Of a stretch of 13,585 nucleotides of DNA, positions 11,852 through 13,585 are shown one piece after another. This DNA comes from Bacillota bacterium (GTDB taxonomy: Bacteria > Bacillota_C > Negativicutes > JAEYSJ01). Every line of letters begins with the position of its first letter. Within the stretch, counting starts at the first letter, position 1. The notes under the pieces were generated by a model that worked only from the letters and a program-made list of their open reading frames with translations, ran no database searches and was not told the DNA's origin. A program made the translations under genes and the position numbers. The DNA is taken from positions 1 to 13,585 of the forward strand of contig JAEYSJ010000094.1 of assembly GCA_023434855.1 (NCBI GenBank). Direction: 5' to 3'.

Positions 11852-12640
11852 TTGAAATTATACAAGTATATGCCTTGGCACCCGTTAAGCGAAACTAATT
11901 ATGCAAAACTAAATCTCATAAACAATACTTTATATTTTAATTGCCCAGATAGCTTTAATGACCCTTTTGACACTCTCCCTTATGTTAATTCAGACCATAC
12001 ATACAAAGAGTTTCTTGATTATGGCACTAGAGCGGTAATGCTTACTGAAAACTTAACCTATGAAAAAGCAAGGCGTAAAGCCGTACATCTTTTTAAAACA
12101 GAGCAGCAGTTTAAAAACAAGAATACCATTGACTTCACGGCTAAAGAACAAATTTCCAATTTAAGAAAACAAATGGGCGTCTTCTGCGTTACAAGTAACT
12201 CTCCTGAAACAATACTGATGTGGGCTCATTACGCTGATAACCATCAAGGAATTTGTCTTGAATTCGACCTGTACGAAGGCAAATTAAATACTCTACCGGA
12301 CGAACCACTTATCTCCCCTCCAATGAGAGTTACTTATACTGATGAGCTGCCTAAATACAACATATTTAAAAAAGATCGCGTTGAAAGTTATCTTAATGCT
12401 TTAACTACAAAATCGAAGGAATGGGAAAAAGAAAATGAATATAGGTTTATTAGTCGTGGGCAATTAGGGCCAATCCAGTATGATCCTTGGCAGCTCAAAA
12501 GCATTTATGCTGGTTGTAAAATGACTGCTGAAAGCTTCAAAGCATTGCAAGACACCGTTCGCAGAATGAAAATACAACCGCATTTATTTCGTACTACCAT
12601 CAAAAAAGATCAATTTGGTTTAGATATTGTCAAACCATAA
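11852..12640 (+). CDS. DUF2971 family protein
   Basis: The 262-aa protein shows the DUF2971 signatures: N-terminal LYKYMPWHPL, SFNDPFDTLP at 34-43, and the central WAHYADNHQGICLEFD at 124-139, followed by a W/Y-rich C-terminal half (WEKENEYRFI). The biochemical role of the family is not established to my knowledge; members are often found in accessory and mobile regions. The start is a TTG at 11852 placed 7 nt after AAGGGAGGG. The gene is AT-richer than the flanking backbone genes, is on the opposite strand, and its stop lies 13 bp from the stop of RusA. I read it as an inserted cargo gene, with a defence or host-modification role possible but not shown. Confidence 0.9.
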   Translation: MKLYKYMPWHPLSETNYAKLNLINNTLYFNCPDSFNDPFDTLPYVNSDHTYKEFLDYGTRAVMLTENLTYEKARRKAVHLFKTEQQFKNKNTIDFTAKEQISNLRKQMGVFCVTSNSPETILMWAHYADNHQGICLEFDLYEGKLNTLPDEPLISPPMRVTYTDELPKYNIFKKDRVESYLNALTTKSKEWEKENEYRFISRGQLGPIQYDPWQLKSIYAGCKMTAESFKALQDTVRRMKIQPHLFRTTIKKDQFGLDIVKP

Positions 12641-12653
12641 TCGCCTTAGTCCT

Positions 12654-13112
12654 TTATCTCTCCCTAATCACAATCTCCGTCTTGCACCACTCGCACACAT
12701 CCGGTACTATGCTCCAATCCACATCAACAGCCTTGCTGTTGTCATCCTCAATCACTCCCGCCTTAACCAGCCCATCCATGATCCACTTCGGCGTCATGTT
12801 ATCCTTGTCACGGTTTCGGTCAATATTGAAGCTGTATGCAATCCTCACCACCGGCTGCCGATACACAGCCGTGCCCCGCAGCAGTGCCTTCAGCAACTCC
12901 TCCCACTGCCTCTTTGCCTCAGCCTTGGCCGCCCAATGCATCCCGTGCCAATCATTCAGGCTCGGCGGCACATCGTAGATCGCCACAGTCAAGATGCCGT
13001 TCTCCTGCCTAACTATCGATTCCGGCCGTTTGCGCTTTATCTGCGCGCGACCGGTCTTTTTATTTATAACAATGCCAAGCTTCCTGGCCTCAGCCGCCGT
13101 CAGACGTAGCAT
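12654..13112 (-). CDS. rusA: RusA-family Holliday junction resolvase
   Basis: The 152-aa protein is a RusA-type endodeoxyribonuclease, which resolves four-way DNA junctions during phage recombination and replication with Mg2+. The conserved acidic cluster is seen in RDKDNMTPKWIMDGLVKAGV (Asp102, Asp104, Asn105) and in the following IEDDNSK (Asp123/124). The start of the domain, VPPSLNDWHGMHW (48-60), is also typical. Residues 1-35 are an extra basic N-terminus (TAAEARKLGI...KRKRPE) frequent in phage forms. ATG at 13112 abuts the TAA of the replication gene, with GTAGG just before it, so the two are translationally coupled. It probably acts in the early module. Confidence 0.93.
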   Translation of the reverse strand: MLRLTAAEARKLGIVINKKTGRAQIKRKRPESIVRQENGILTVAIYDVPPSLNDWHGMHWAAKAEAKRQWEELLKALLRGTAVYRQPVVRIAYSFNIDRNRDKDNMTPKWIMDGLVKAGVIEDDNSKAVDVDWSIVPDVCEWCKTEIVIRER

Positions 13113-13585
13113 TTAACCTACCGCCCTGCACTTACAAGGCACCATGACCATCTTTTTACCGCCGTACCCGTCATCCTCCTCCGCATCTACCCAGCCTACG
13201 CCTCTGCAATGCGGACACTCCTGCTTATTGCTGGGCATGTGGTCAAGATACGTCCCCTGTTCCAGGAAGTTCGGCAAGTACTTGATAAACTGGCTCTCCA
13301 CTTTGTTAGCCTTGCAAAAAAACGCGTACTTACCAGCAGCAATAATTAAGTTATTCGCCTTTACTCCACTGGCGAGCAGGCTTTTCCATACCTGGTACCC
13401 CTCAACCTTCCCTGCCTTTTTCGGATAGGCATTCCAAAATGCCATAAACTGCGAATCACGATCCGGTGCAGATAATTCTCCATGGGGGGCACCATCGGCC
13501 CCATCGACACGCCCATCAGCTTCCGAAGATGGATTCCCTTCACGAGGGGATAAGTTATCCGTAAGATCATTTTCCGAGTTACCCT
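13113..13585 (-). CDS. Phage replication protein, C-terminal part (5' end outside window)
   Basis: The frame is open without a stop from 13115 to the right edge (156 residues visible), so the ATG at 13445 is internal. A low-complexity Asp/Gly/Ser-rich linker (about 1-45) leads to FMAFWNAYPKKAGK and QVWKSLLASGVKANNL, then ESQFIKYLPNFLEQGTYLDH. This is the usual C-terminal module of DnaD-like or DUF1376-type phage replisome organisers (FWxAYPKKxGK ... FIxxxxxWLxxxxW). A C-terminal extension adds CPHCRGVGW and PCKC, a likely four-cysteine zinc knuckle. It is followed directly by rusA. The family of the N-terminal domain cannot be judged from this window. Confidence 0.8.
   Translation of the reverse strand, partial: GNSENDLTDNLSPREGNPSSEADGRVDGADGAPHGELSAPDRDSQFMAFWNAYPKKAGKVEGYQVWKSLLASGVKANNLIIAAGKYAFFCKANKVESQFIKYLPNFLEQGTYLDHMPSNKQECPHCRGVGWVDAEEDDGYGGKKMVMVPCKCRAVG

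Noticed and set aside
1..13585. CRISPR array, tRNA gene or attachment site
   Set aside because: No regularly spaced repeats, no cloverleaf-like sequence and no integrase or tRNA end were seen.

Overview
The window is a piece of a tailed-phage genome, most likely a prophage, in a diderm Firmicute. Sporomusa- or Pelosinus-like Negativicutes are my best guess. The phage backbone (RusA resolvase, replication-protein C-terminus, ArpU-type regulator, small DNA methyltransferases, terminase small subunit) is of Firmicutes type. Two exported proteins with TonB C-terminal domains only make sense in a host with an outer membrane. Ribosome binding sites are strong and Gram-positive-like (GGAGG), with GTG and TTG starts. 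The host name is inference.

The backbone runs on the minus strand, from the right edge to the left: replication-protein C-terminus (right edge to 13113), RusA (13112-12654), an SPPY-type amino-methyltransferase (11636-10599), a C5-cytosine methyltransferase (10584-9847), a J-domain protein (9845-9324), an ASCH protein (8392-7997), the ArpU-like late regulator (7806-7345), then after a long interruption a Cys-rich small protein (2524-2333), a ParB-methyltransferase fusion (2323-917), a small conserved protein (ending at 78) and the first 18 codons of the terminase small subunit (56 to the left edge).

Two kinds of cargo interrupt it. First, four plus-strand single genes: Nudix hydrolase (505-927), a 55-aa basic protein with its own promoter, operator-like inverted repeat and terminator (7079-7246), a signal-peptide protein with a TonB C-terminal domain (8508-9308) and a DUF2971 protein (11852-12640). 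Three of these end within 15 bp of, or overlap, the stop codon of a convergent backbone gene. Second, between the ArpU gene and the late operon lies about 4.7 kb of AT-rich minus-strand cassettes (2552-6881). They encode six small membrane or exported proteins: 189-aa one-TM with a HEPN/DUF4145-like domain, 98-aa two-TM, 140-aa exported TonB domain, 163-aa anchored, 139-aa four-TM, and 361-aa doubly anchored with a duplicated beta domain. They are punctuated by hairpin terminators and by a recurrent intergenic module (inverted repeat plus a TTGTCGAA box) that forms part of candidate promoters.

My reading is that this is a lysogenic-conversion locus built by serial insertion of self-contained 'moron' cassettes, aimed largely at the host cell envelope, with superinfection exclusion as the leading hypothesis. 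The backbone carries three DNA methyltransferases, consistent with protection of phage DNA from host restriction. Repeats shared between cassette junctions (19 bp, 30 bp and 34 bp) record how the cassettes were added. The functional ideas for the cargo are hypotheses; the gene families named with high confidence are seen directly from motifs.
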